A stretch of 64,000 bases of DNA from Granulosicoccus sp045106855 (GTDB lineage Bacteria; Pseudomonadota; Gammaproteobacteria; Granulosicoccales; Granulosicoccaceae), in the NCBI GenBank assembly GCA_045106855.1, contig JBGCFI010000017.1, positions 18,134 through 82,133 of the forward strand, written 5' to 3'. A model generated the notes under the pieces. That model had not been told where the DNA came from, did no database searches, and saw only the letters and a list, made by a program, of their open reading frames with translations. The position numbers and the translations under genes were made by a program. Within the stretch, counting starts at the first letter, position 1. Every line of letters starts with the position of its first letter. Below, in pieces: positions 16,696 to 25,466 of this stretch.

Positions 16696-16852
16696 CTGAG
16701 TCTCCTCTGCTCTTTGACCTGGCCGACAACTTTGCCTGCTTTCGAGCGTGTTTGAGGACAGTTACGTCGGATGCGTCACATCAGCGACGACATTTCGCCC
16801 TGAAATTCCTAAATTTCACAACAATTAGGAATAGATGAAAGTAATATTCTTT

Positions 16853-16880
16853 CAGTGGAACTTAATCAGTGGAACTTAAT
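16853..16880. repeat. Perfect 14-bp tandem duplication
   Basis: CAGTGGAACTTAAT occurs twice head to tail with no spacer, ~195 bp before the start of the importer binding-protein gene. It may be a duplicated activator site or replication slippage. Confidence 0.85.
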
Positions 16881-17074
16881 TCCAAAAGAGGTTATTGTTC
16901 GATCCGCCGGGAGGCGTCAGATAGTCGCCGATGGCGTCGCCTACCCCACTCGGGATGCACGATTACTGTGCCCTCTGATAGCCACTGTCCCGAAGAATGG
17001 GTGAGGGTATCCGACAGGGCTCTTTACTGTGTATCCTGACGCTGTACCAACTCATCATCTTGAAGGAGATAAAC

Positions 17075-18076
17075 GTGAAATTTCGTCCGACTCATGCGCT
17101 GGTAGCCAGCGCTCTGGCTGTAATGTCTTTTCATCAAACCGCAGTTGCCCAGGATCTGGAAGAACTAACGGTAGGCTACTTTCTTGAGTGGCCAATGCCT
17201 ATGCTGGCAGCCAAAGCATCTGGAGCCTACGATGAAGCTCTGGGAATGCCAGTTAAGTGGGTTTCCTTTGAAACCGGTACTGCCATGAGTGCCGCCATGG
17301 CATCAGGTGACGTACATTTGTCAGTCTCTCAGGGTGTACCACCATTCGTTGTTGCTGCATCTGGTGGTCAGGACATACAAGTTGTCGATGTCGCCGTTAG
17401 TTATTCAGACAACGACAACTGCGTTGTATCAGCCGGTCTGGAAATTGACAAAGACAGCGCAGGCGAATTAGCCGGCAAGAAGGTCGCTGTGCCATTAGGA
17501 ACCGCTGCACATTATGGTTTCCTGCGACAGATGGATCACTTCGGTATCGACGTTGCCGGCCTGCAGGTTGTTGACATGGCGCCACCTGAAGGTGCAGCTG
17601 CTCTGGGCCAGGGCGCGGTCGACTTTGCCTGTGGCTACGGTGGAGGCTTAACCAGCATGAAAGAACACGGCAACATTCTCCTGACAGGCGACGAAAAGCA
17701 AGAGCTGGGCATTCTGGTATTCGATGTCACATCAGCCCCTGCGCCATTCATCGCTGAAAACGGCGATATCGTGTCTACTTTTCTAGGTGTCACAGCCGCT
17801 GCAAACACTGAATGGAACAGCAACCCCAACGATGAGATGCTTGCCGTTATCGCTGAGAATGCTGGTATGGATCTAGAAGCTGCTCGTGGTGCAATTGCCA
17901 CGATGAAGTTTCCATCCGTTGAAGAACAGCTGTCAGAAACATGGTTGGGCGGAAACGCTGCAACATTCATGAAAGGCGTAGCTGATGTATTCGTTGAAGC
18001 TGGTTCAATTGATTCAGCGCTTGATGATTACAGCGATTCAGTCAACACCGGACCTTTGCAAGCTGCCTCTAAGTAA
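17075..18076 (+). CDS. ABC transporter substrate-binding protein, taurine/sulfonate type (TauA-like)
   Basis: A 333-residue exported binding protein: VKFRPTHALVASALAVMSFHQTAVAQ is a signal peptide, cleaved after VAQ. The mature protein has the TauA/SsuA pattern: LTVGYFLEWPMPMLAAKASG, FETGTAMSAAMASGDVHLSVSQGVPPFVVAASGG, LAGKKVAVPLGTAAHYGFLRQM and DMAPPEGAAALGQGAVDFACGYG. The GTG at 17075 is chosen because AAGGAGAT lies 4 nt before it and the signal peptide then begins with positive charges. It is followed by a strong intra-operon terminator and then by ATPase and permease genes. The ligand may be taurine or another sulfonate, or the heterocycle handled by the divergent operon. Confidence 0.85.
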   Translation: MKFRPTHALVASALAVMSFHQTAVAQDLEELTVGYFLEWPMPMLAAKASGAYDEALGMPVKWVSFETGTAMSAAMASGDVHLSVSQGVPPFVVAASGGQDIQVVDVAVSYSDNDNCVVSAGLEIDKDSAGELAGKKVAVPLGTAAHYGFLRQMDHFGIDVAGLQVVDMAPPEGAAALGQGAVDFACGYGGGLTSMKEHGNILLTGDEKQELGILVFDVTSAPAPFIAENGDIVSTFLGVTAAANTEWNSNPNDEMLAVIAENAGMDLEAARGAIATMKFPSVEEQLSETWLGGNAATFMKGVADVFVEAGSIDSALDDYSDSVNTGPLQAASK

Positions 18077-18094
18077 GCTATTCATGTAGTCTGG

Positions 18095-18130
18095 GGCCAG
18101 CGTTGCTTTGCAATGCTGGCCTTTTTTTTT
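18095..18130 (+). terminator. Intra-operon rho-independent terminator/attenuator
   Basis: A 12-bp stem GGCCAGCGTTGC/GCAATGCTGGCC (one G-U), TTT loop, followed by nine T residues. It sits between the binding-protein gene and its ATPase gene, so most transcripts should stop here, giving excess binding protein over membrane components. Confidence 0.9.
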
Positions 18131-18179
18131 ATAAAAATTCAAGCTCATCGTTAACGAAGGTTAATCACAGGAGAACTAT

Positions 18180-18986
18180 GTGGGCACGCTGTCTCTAAAT
18201 GAACTCTCAATGCGCTTCGATCTACCTAACGGTGACGCAGTGCAGGCCTTGGAAAAGGTCTCGCTTACTTTGGAGGCGGGAGAACTGCTCAGTGTTCTGG
18301 GCCCTTCCGGGTGTGGCAAAACCACTCTGCTGAATATAGTCGCGGGGTTTCTAGCCCCCACCGACGGACAACTGGTCCTGAACGGCCACGACATTGTCGG
18401 ACCCGATGCCGAACGCGGCATGGTATTTCAACAAGGCGCGTTGTTCGAATGGATGTCTGTTAGAGAAAACGTAGGCTTCGGACTATTAATGAAAAAAACC
18501 CCTGAAGCCGAAAAAAGCAAGGTGGTTAACCACTTGCTCGATGTCGTTGGCCTGGGTGATTTTAAAGATAAAGCTGTTTACGAACTCTCGGGCGGTATGC
18601 AGCAACGAGTGGCCCTGGCCCGTTGCCTTGCAAACGACCCCGACGTTATTCTTATGGACGAGCCGCTAGGGGCGCTTGATGCTCTGACGCGTGAAAAAAT
18701 GCAAAGCCTGGTACTCAAATTGTGGAAAGAGACAGGCAAAACCATCATTCTCATTACCCACTCGGTAGAAGAAGCGTTGTTACTTGGCGAGCGTCTTATC
18801 GTGATGGCACCACGCCCCGGTCGTATCCATAAAGAGTATCGCCTGCCCTTTGCAGAACTGGGCGTGACCGCTGATCTGCGGGAAGTGAAAAAGCATCCTG
18901 ACTTTGCCATACGACGCGAGGAGATACTGAATATGATCTGGGATATGGAAGAAGAAATCATGGGTACAGCGGGAGAGTCCGAATGA
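18180..18986 (+). CDS. ABC transporter ATPase, taurine/nitrate type (TauB-like)
   Basis: A 268-residue ATPase: Walker A GPSGCGKTTLLN, signature LSGGMQQRVALARCLA, Walker B VILMDEPLGALD, H-loop ITHSVEEALLLGERLIVM. The start is GTG at 18180: an ATG two bases earlier runs into a stop after six codons, and CAGGAGAAC lies just upstream. The 3' end overlaps the permease ATG (ATGA). It energises the TauA-like importer. Confidence 0.92.
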   Translation: MGTLSLNELSMRFDLPNGDAVQALEKVSLTLEAGELLSVLGPSGCGKTTLLNIVAGFLAPTDGQLVLNGHDIVGPDAERGMVFQQGALFEWMSVRENVGFGLLMKKTPEAEKSKVVNHLLDVVGLGDFKDKAVYELSGGMQQRVALARCLANDPDVILMDEPLGALDALTREKMQSLVLKLWKETGKTIILITHSVEEALLLGERLIVMAPRPGRIHKEYRLPFAELGVTADLREVKKHPDFAIRREEILNMIWDMEEEIMGTAGESE

Positions 18987-20251
18987 TTCCACTATTCATC
19001 TATATACTGATTTTTGTCGTGGCATATACGATCGTCACCAAAGTTATCAAGACCGCTGGTGAACGTGGCTACTCATCCAGAAAGACGGTCACGTTTGGCG
19101 ATGAGAGCGCTGTTCGTCCCAACCGGATAGCCAGCGTGGTATCGATTGCAACCATCTTTCTTCTTTGGGGCATGTTCACAGGCTCCAAACTCATACCGGG
19201 TTTCCTGCATGTACCGGGCCCTTTCGAAGGAACCATTTCATTCACCTATACCGCACAAGATAGCGCACAGGCTACCGATGACGGTACGGTAACCGCGGTG
19301 GTTCATAAACGTGGCGTAAAACCTGAACTCCCGGAGCTTGAGCCAGGCGATGGTTTTGCCAAGAACGATGTCACAAGCGTTGCGCAATGGCGAACCAAAC
19401 TGGTCAACGTTGCCAAGAACGATGAACCGACAGATGGTGCAAAAGTTAAGGTTATCGCGATCAACGGCACGAGTATTCAGCCTGGCGGCAGCGTTAAGGT
19501 TGATGGTGGAAAAGTCACGTTGTCAGACAAGGGTACTCCCAATCTGGAGCCAACCCGTGGATGGCAAATGGAATCGCTTTATCTACCTGCCCCCGAGGCT
19601 GTCTGGACCCGAACCCTTAAAATCGTAGATGAAGGATTCCGCAACTTCACGCTTGCAGAGCACTTAGGTTATTCGCTTTTCCGCGTTATTGTCGGCTTCC
19701 TGCTTGGCGCTCTAATCGGCATCCCGTTGGGCTACGCCATGGGGCTTAGTAACTGGTTTCGCGGCTGGTTCGATCCCATTGTAGAATTCATGCGTCCGGT
19801 TCCACCGCTGGCCTTGATTCCACTCGTTATTATCTGGGCGGGGATTGGAGAGACCGGTAAAATCATCCTCCTGTTTCTGGCCGCTTTGTGGATCATGGCT
19901 ATCGCGGCACGTGCCGGTGTCTCAGGTGTCAAGATTTCCAAAGTGCATGCTGCCTACTCACTGGGTGCCGGTCCCAAACAAATCATGCGCTATGTCATTG
20001 TGCCAAATTCATTGCCAGAGATATTTACTGGGGCACGTGTAGCGATGGGTGTCTGCTGGGGCACGGTTGTAGCAGCCGAGCTTGTCGCAGCGGAACAGGG
20101 CGCCGGTATGATGATCATGACCGCATCGAAATTCCAGAATACCGATATCGTCATTATGGGTATCATTCTTATCGGTGTCATTGGATTTGGCATCGACCTG
20201 CTCATGCGCTGGGCCGAAAAACTCCTGGTTCCCTGGAAAGGCAAAGGCTGA
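18983..20251 (+). CDS. ABC transporter permease, taurine type (TauC-like) with large N-terminal insertion
   Basis: A 422-residue permease, about 150 residues longer than TauC/SsuC. TM1 is at residues ~2-21 and TM2 at ~46-64; then a polar, beta-rich segment of ~115 residues (~82-196) follows, rich in Val, Thr, Asp and Lys. The classic family start LPAPEAVW appears only at residue 201. From residue ~228 the normal BPD_transp_1 core begins (HLGYSLFRVIVGFLLGALIGIPLGYAMG), with the EAA loop AAYSLGAGPKQIMRYVIVPNSLPEIFTG. The insertion falls where the periplasmic loop after TM2 would be, so it is probably periplasmic and may contact the binding protein. The sequence HVPGPFEGT before the insert looks like a second copy of the P-x-P-x start. 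Confidence 0.85.
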   Translation: MIPLFIYILIFVVAYTIVTKVIKTAGERGYSSRKTVTFGDESAVRPNRIASVVSIATIFLLWGMFTGSKLIPGFLHVPGPFEGTISFTYTAQDSAQATDDGTVTAVVHKRGVKPELPELEPGDGFAKNDVTSVAQWRTKLVNVAKNDEPTDGAKVKVIAINGTSIQPGGSVKVDGGKVTLSDKGTPNLEPTRGWQMESLYLPAPEAVWTRTLKIVDEGFRNFTLAEHLGYSLFRVIVGFLLGALIGIPLGYAMGLSNWFRGWFDPIVEFMRPVPPLALIPLVIIWAGIGETGKIILLFLAALWIMAIAARAGVSGVKISKVHAAYSLGAGPKQIMRYVIVPNSLPEIFTGARVAMGVCWGTVVAAELVAAEQGAGMMIMTASKFQNTDIVIMGIILIGVIGFGIDLLMRWAEKLLVPWKGKG

Positions 20252-20278
20252 TACCCGAAATCCTGCCAGTACCTTTTA

Positions 20279-20309
20279 AGGGTCAGTCAGCATCTGTCTG
20301 ACTGACCCT
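20279..20309. terminator. Bidirectional hairpin between convergent genes
   Basis: A perfect 12-bp inverted repeat AGGGTCAGTCAG/CTGACTGACCCT with a 7-nt loop, placed between the convergent permease gene and the 1549-residue protein gene. It lacks a good U-run on either strand, so it is a terminator-like structure rather than a proven intrinsic terminator. Confidence 0.6.
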
Positions 20310-20335
20310 GCAGGCGGACAGATGTGTCGTTGCCA

Positions 20336-23300
20336 TTACGGTCGCCCGATAACCTCAATCCCTTTTATTGACGGGTTTTCTATCATGTGGCTAAAGTCAA
20401 TGTTGATAACGCCGTCCGTATTTTCCACTGAGAATGTTTTTACCAGTGAGGCGTCTGCTCCTGCTTCAGCAAAGACATCCAGTGCAGATAGCGTCTGGCC
20501 CTCCACGGCTACTGTAAACACCCGCTTTCCGTTGCCCTTCGCGCCAGAATAAATCTCTGAAAAATATAGATTAACGTCATAGCTTCCTGGAGCGACGGGT
20601 AATTTCCAGGTCATCTCTGCGCCACTTTTCGCATCCCAGCGTTCGGATTGAAATAGTTTTTCCGGGATACCTGGCGTACGCGAGGTATCGATGGCTACGC
20701 CTAGCGAATACGCTCGACCGGTGTTAACCAACGGCGATGCCCCCAAGTCAGCAGCCCAGTTCCCGTTACTGTCTACAAGCAATGGACCACCCGTATTGAT
20801 CCTGTAAAACACAGTGGGTAACACCGGCTCATCTTCAATGGTGATGGTCAGTTCATCATAGCCAGTTAGATCAGTATCGTTAGCACTCAAGCGCAACACA
20901 TAGTCGCCGGCTTGCGAAAAGCTGGCGGTGGTTGACATCAAGTCAGAACGATCAAACAGTACCGCTGCGGGACCACTTTGCATAGACCATTCAACGCTGA
21001 TCTGGTTTTCCGGCAATCCGTCATCACTCACGGTACCTGACAAGCTAACCGACCCTGTGCTAACGCTGGTGTTAGTTATCGCCGTCACCACCGGTGCCTG
21101 GTTGATCACAGGGTCAATGGCTGAAACATCAATCTGCACATCGTCATACGCGATCAACGCCCCATCATTGGCAGATAGCCTGAGCAGGTAAAGCCCGGGT
21201 ACCGGGAACGTAACTTCTGTAACGGCACTGTCAAACGCGGAAAATTGCGGGCTGGCAGGACCACTTATCAAAGACCAGCTGTTTGCTACAGCACCAGCGG
21301 GCAAGCCGTCATCAAAGACCTCACCTGACAGCACAACAACCGACGATACCTTGGCTGTCTTATCGCTGCCAGCGTTAACCAACGGCGGGAGGTTTTCCGG
21401 TGGCGTTATCGGATCATCTTGAAGAACGGGTGCTGCGGCTTTCAGAACCTCAATACCTTTGATTGCCGGGTTTTGCACAACACGACTTAACCCGATGTTC
21501 AGCATATCGTCAGCTTGCACAGTATACGACTTCATCATCGCCGTGTTTGCACCCACACTTGCGAAGACATCCAGACCCGTCTCTACCTGACCTTCAACTG
21601 AAACATCAAAGACCCTGCCGCCTGCCTTCATAGCGCCGAAGTAGATTTCAGAAAAATAAAGCCTGACCACATATTCACCCGGTGTTACCGGTAGTGCCCA
21701 TTCCAGTTCAGGACCTCCCGCCCGATCGTAGCGTTCAGAGCCGAAGAGCTGAGCAGGTGCCGAGCCATTGATGCCGCTGATGTCGATCGTTGCATTGCTA
21801 CTCCATGTATACCCCGTATTGGCATATTGCGCGCTGGCAGAATCACTTTGCCAGTCACCATCCGTTGCTGAAATAAGCGGACCGCCGGCATTGATTCGAT
21901 AAACAACATTTTCATCAGAAGCCGCATCAGCAATCACCTTGATGGTCACCGTATCTATCGTAGTGAATTCACCGTCTTCCGCTTCCAGCTGCAGCTCATA
22001 CACTCCCTCCTTACTGAAGGTCATAGCAGTTAACACATGGGTACTATCGTCGATAGTCACTGCAGCAGGCCCGGACAGCAGACTCCATTGCGTGGTGACT
22101 GTATCAGCAGGTAATCCATCGTCAGATACGATGGCACTTAACGGGGTTTTGGCACCCACCGTGATATCACCCACCGCTGGAATCTCAACGGTTGGAGCTT
22201 GATTGGCCACAACGGTTTCAAGCGGCTTTACCGTCAGGAAATCCCATGTTGCCGGGAAAGTTTGCGCCTTGGTCGACGTCGATAATATTCCTACCGCTAA
22301 TTTAGTCGAACCACTTAACCAGGTTGCCGGGAAATCAACTGACGCCATCTGTACTTCTTGCTCGGACTGATCGTCCCTGGTGATTTGAAAGTACGCAGTA
22401 GCAATTGCTGATGTCGGGTCCACCTCGATAGTAAGATCGACATAATCGGCATCGGCAATACCAGCGGCATCTGACTGTTCAAAGTAAAGCTCGCCTCCAA
22501 CTTCGGTGAGCAATTGAACAACGTTGTGCTTAACAATCAATTTTAGATAGTTATCCTGATCACCGTTGCCAATAAAGATTCCCATCGATTGATGTAGCTT
22601 GGGTACAAAGCCTGAAAACGGGGCCAGGATTCGTGTCTGCACACGAAACGGTTCACTGGAGGGACCAACATCAATACCGAACTGAAACCCGAATTGTTGT
22701 GAGTTCTTCCCTCTGAGCGGATCTCCATCGGGAACATTGTCCACAGTTAACACGCCCGCTGCACCAATGATCGTCATCTCATTCAGATCAAACTGTTCCT
22801 GGTAATTATCAATACCGTTGTTCATCAAACCGGTAAAGCCAAGGCTTGCGATAAAACCGGGATCATCACTATCGTTTTCCCATTGATAATCTACCGGCAA
22901 CGGCGTGCTCGCGCCATTGGTGGAATCTATCGCAAATGGATCATCAACATCGAGAATGTTGTCGTTGTCATCATCAGGATCCACTAAATCCGAGATTTGA
23001 TCACCGTCTACGTCAGCGGGAACATCTGCGGCTGAACAGGCATCAGTGCCATTGGCAATTTCATCAGCATCCGTGAATCCATCATTGTCGCCATCACTAT
23101 TGCCGCCGTTGACAATACAGCCGCCAATACCGGAACCACCACCTTCATAGTCGTCTGGCTCGTAAACAATGATCTTCTGACTTTGAAGATCGGCCACCCA
23201 GATAGTACCCGGAAACACATTATTATCTGACTGTGCCGTGATATCAAGCGGACTAATACCGACATTAGAGAATAAGACATTGATATCCTCCAACGCCCCC

Positions 23301-24985
23301 GATGCTTTAAATGATACCCGGTAGACTTTGTTGTTCCAGGAAACGGCCAATAGATTTCCAGTCATAGCACCAGAAAGATTGCTAGCCGTATATTCGGCCA
23401 AGCCATTAGTAGAACGAGGCAATGAAACCAGAGCATGGTTACTATGATGTTTGCCATTGCCATTGGTGCCCGGGCCGTAATAGTTACACTCTATCGGGTT
23501 GGCAAAGGGCACCGGAGACTGCGGATTCTTTTTATTGAATTTATTTTTTTGACTACCTCTAGTGGGGTTAGGATGCCCGGCGTAATATCCAGGTCCTGTT
23601 ATGAGGTGCAATGCATCATGCTGTGTACTCCCGGGTTCCTTACGCGCATTGAAACAACCACCCGGAGAACCTCCCCAGCCAGAATTCGGCCCATTGTCCC
23701 AGGAATACAATTTGCCATTTTTCATCGCTACAACATCGTAGGGATTCCTGAAGCCAGGCGCATAAACCTGAACTGGCCCATCCGCGACCAGCATCGCCTG
23801 GTTCTTACCACCATTGCCGCCAAAAGGATCGTTCTCATCGACGGGACCACTGCGATCTTCATCATCCAGGGTTGGCAGGTCGTAGGTGTTTTCGCCGATC
23901 TGGTCAAGGTCAATCGACAGGATTGCGGCGCTCAAAGCATACTCGGGAAGCATGGCAAAGTTATTGGACATCGCACCCATATTGGTATGACCTCCAGAAG
24001 CAACGTAGAGCGTTGAACCCACCAGTGCCATTCCATTACTGTGATGGTTCTCTTCAGACCTTGGAAGGCCACGTACCAAATCCAGTTTTTTCCAACCGTT
24101 TGATGTTTTCGTCAATCGGGATAAAACACCAGAGTTCGTGTCCAGCCCCGTGGTATTGCCACTTTTGCCACCGCCAATACGTGGATCGCTGGAAAGTACA
24201 TAGATGACCGGCTTGCTTGCTGTGCCCGAAACCAGCAATCCGGTTACCAGGCGCTTGTTCAATCCTGTTTTTACAGTACCGTCATCGTTATGGTTGGTGA
24301 TGCCCTTAACCAGCGTTATGGCATCAGTATCTGTTACTGCGTATTCATTCGACCCCTTGCGTTCGACATCCAGGACATGAATATCACCATCCATAAACGC
24401 AACGTACAATCTGCCATCAGGACCAAACTGCAGCGAAGTAGGTTTGCCGCCGTTGAACCCTGTCAAACTGCTTTTTCCAAAGGGAAGAGATATCGGATTA
24501 GCAGCACTGATTATAGGCAAGTCAACACCCTCGCCGTTAAGATCAATAACATCGACTCCCGACTTACCCGAGTGACTAACTGTTAACCGCCCCGGCAACG
24601 GACCCAATTTATCGGGTTCAAAACCGATAAGCAGATCAATGCTCTCGGACGGTTCAAGGGTTATTGGAGCACTGGTGCTCAGTGTATAAAATTGAGAATC
24701 CCATTCATCAAGAAATAAATTATCGATGACAACAGGACCAGACTCAGGTGTTCCGTTATTGGTAAATACAACGATGGCTGATTCGGCTTCACCAGGTGTC
24801 ACACCACCAAAATCAACTTGACGTGTACTTATGACAAGATCGGACACGTTGACCGACTCTGACCCTGACGGTGCATTGTCGAGTTCACTTTCGGCAGCCA
24901 CTACCGACTTGAACACCAGTGTTGCAGCAACCAGAAAGGCGGCAACACGCAACACGCTGAAATTACGCTGACTGTTACTTGACAT
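20336..24985 (-). CDS. Large exported multidomain protein (ASH, beta-propeller, lectin-like, PKD-like and two malectin-like domains)
   Basis: A 1549-residue protein with signal peptide (FSVLRVAAFLVAATLVFKSVVAAE). In order: an ASH/SPD-2-Hydin-like immunoglobulin domain (~45-155, TRQVDFGGVTPGEAESAIVVF); a glucose/sorbosone dehydrogenase-like six-bladed propeller (~165-610, LQFGPDGRLYVAFMDGDIHVLD, APGFRNPYDV, GPNSGWGG); a calcium-binding thrombospondin-3-like stretch (~630-690, DGDNDGFTDADEIANGTD); a concanavalin-like region (~700-930); then PKD/cadherin-like repeats (VNAGSDKTAKVSSVVVLSGEVFDDGLP type, three copies) and two malectin-like domains with the shared pattern YRINAGGPL...VRLYFSEIYFGA...IKGIEVL. 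Likely secreted or surface-attached and carbohydrate-binding. The enzymatic status of the propeller is unclear. Confidence 0.85.
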   Translation of the reverse strand: MSSNSQRNFSVLRVAAFLVAATLVFKSVVAAESELDNAPSGSESVNVSDLVISTRQVDFGGVTPGEAESAIVVFTNNGTPESGPVVIDNLFLDEWDSQFYTLSTSAPITLEPSESIDLLIGFEPDKLGPLPGRLTVSHSGKSGVDVIDLNGEGVDLPIISAANPISLPFGKSSLTGFNGGKPTSLQFGPDGRLYVAFMDGDIHVLDVERKGSNEYAVTDTDAITLVKGITNHNDDGTVKTGLNKRLVTGLLVSGTASKPVIYVLSSDPRIGGGKSGNTTGLDTNSGVLSRLTKTSNGWKKLDLVRGLPRSEENHHSNGMALVGSTLYVASGGHTNMGAMSNNFAMLPEYALSAAILSIDLDQIGENTYDLPTLDDEDRSGPVDENDPFGGNGGKNQAMLVADGPVQVYAPGFRNPYDVVAMKNGKLYSWDNGPNSGWGGSPGGCFNARKEPGSTQHDALHLITGPGYYAGHPNPTRGSQKNKFNKKNPQSPVPFANPIECNYYGPGTNGNGKHHSNHALVSLPRSTNGLAEYTASNLSGAMTGNLLAVSWNNKVYRVSFKASGALEDINVLFSNVGISPLDITAQSDNNVFPGTIWVADLQSQKIIVYEPDDYEGGGSGIGGCIVNGGNSDGDNDGFTDADEIANGTDACSAADVPADVDGDQISDLVDPDDDNDNILDVDDPFAIDSTNGASTPLPVDYQWENDSDDPGFIASLGFTGLMNNGIDNYQEQFDLNEMTIIGAAGVLTVDNVPDGDPLRGKNSQQFGFQFGIDVGPSSEPFRVQTRILAPFSGFVPKLHQSMGIFIGNGDQDNYLKLIVKHNVVQLLTEVGGELYFEQSDAAGIADADYVDLTIEVDPTSAIATAYFQITRDDQSEQEVQMASVDFPATWLSGSTKLAVGILSTSTKAQTFPATWDFLTVKPLETVVANQAPTVEIPAVGDITVGAKTPLSAIVSDDGLPADTVTTQWSLLSGPAAVTIDDSTHVLTAMTFSKEGVYELQLEAEDGEFTTIDTVTIKVIADAASDENVVYRINAGGPLISATDGDWQSDSASAQYANTGYTWSSNATIDISGINGSAPAQLFGSERYDRAGGPELEWALPVTPGEYVVRLYFSEIYFGAMKAGGRVFDVSVEGQVETGLDVFASVGANTAMMKSYTVQADDMLNIGLSRVVQNPAIKGIEVLKAAAPVLQDDPITPPENLPPLVNAGSDKTAKVSSVVVLSGEVFDDGLPAGAVANSWSLISGPASPQFSAFDSAVTEVTFPVPGLYLLRLSANDGALIAYDDVQIDVSAIDPVINQAPVVTAITNTSVSTGSVSLSGTVSDDGLPENQISVEWSMQSGPAAVLFDRSDLMSTTASFSQAGDYVLRLSANDTDLTGYDELTITIEDEPVLPTVFYRINTGGPLLVDSNGNWAADLGASPLVNTGRAYSLGVAIDTSRTPGIPEKLFQSERWDAKSGAEMTWKLPVAPGSYDVNLYFSEIYSGAKGNGKRVFTVAVEGQTLSALDVFAEAGADASLVKTFSVENTDGVINIDFSHMIENPSIKGIEVIGRP

Positions 24986-25466
24986 CTTATCTATCCACGC
25001 CCGGAAGTTAACGGGATCCAGTTCAACGCGTGGATCGTTCAGCCAACCTGATTGGCAGTCGCCTGTCGTTCCAGGGACAGCGTCGCCATTCAGGCAATCA
25101 GCCAGATAAAGGTTTGCGAACAGACTTCACGGGAAAAAGGATTGCCCACCGTAAGAGGCTATCGGCAGATATCAATGTTCTTGAGAACCAGTTTGCAATG
25201 CACGTTTTTACAAATCGTTTTAACGAGGCTTAATCTATTGTTTTTATTAATTTTATTAACGACTGGAGGCATTATTTAAATCGTGGTGGAAGTCACGACG
25301 ATTGCCCTGACAGCGCCCATCAGGAGCGCATTAGCTTGCATGCAGGCTAATGCGCACGCCATAGCCGCATAGCGTATACCGCTGGACGCCCATTGATAAG
25401 GGGGAAGACGCTCGCTAATCGCCGACTTATGTAAAGCCACCGGGAATCAAAGCAGCCAGTTGTTTA
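24986..25466. other. Non-coding region upstream of the large exported protein
   Basis: 481 bp between the SDR stop and the start of the 1549-residue protein, both on the minus strand. It contains two hairpins (25280-25302 and 25326-25355) and an AT-rich stretch around 25230-25280 that could hold the promoter of the large gene. No convincing gene is seen. Confidence 0.6.
25326..25355. repeat. Near-perfect 30-bp inverted repeat
   Basis: GCGCATTAGC and GCTAATGCGC arms (10/10) flank TTGCATGCAG, itself nearly palindromic, so almost all 30 bp can fold into one stem. No U-run follows on either strand. It lies downstream of the SDR gene and ~340 bp upstream of the large exported-protein gene, so it may be an mRNA 3' end structure or a protein-binding site. 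Confidence 0.75.

Larger units (their letters stand above)
16551..17074. other. Non-coding divergent regulatory region
   Basis: 524 bp between the hydroxylase operon (minus) and the taurine-type importer (plus). It holds operator site 2, the TTCGTGTA repeats, a perfect 14-bp tandem duplication (CAGTGGAACTTAAT, 16853-16880) and a GC-rich leader (~16900-17060) with several possible stems (AGGCG/CGCCT; CTCGGGA/TCCCGA). No convincing open reading frame and no riboswitch class was recognised. Confidence 0.7.

Noticed and set aside
16900..17060. Structured leader considered as glycine, guanidine or TPP riboswitch
   Set aside because: None of the conserved core sequences of these classes could be found; left as an unassigned leader.
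23435..24016. 193-codon plus-strand frame inside the large exported-protein gene
   Set aside because: Antisense shadow of the propeller region; composition is not protein-like and no ribosome-binding site is seen.
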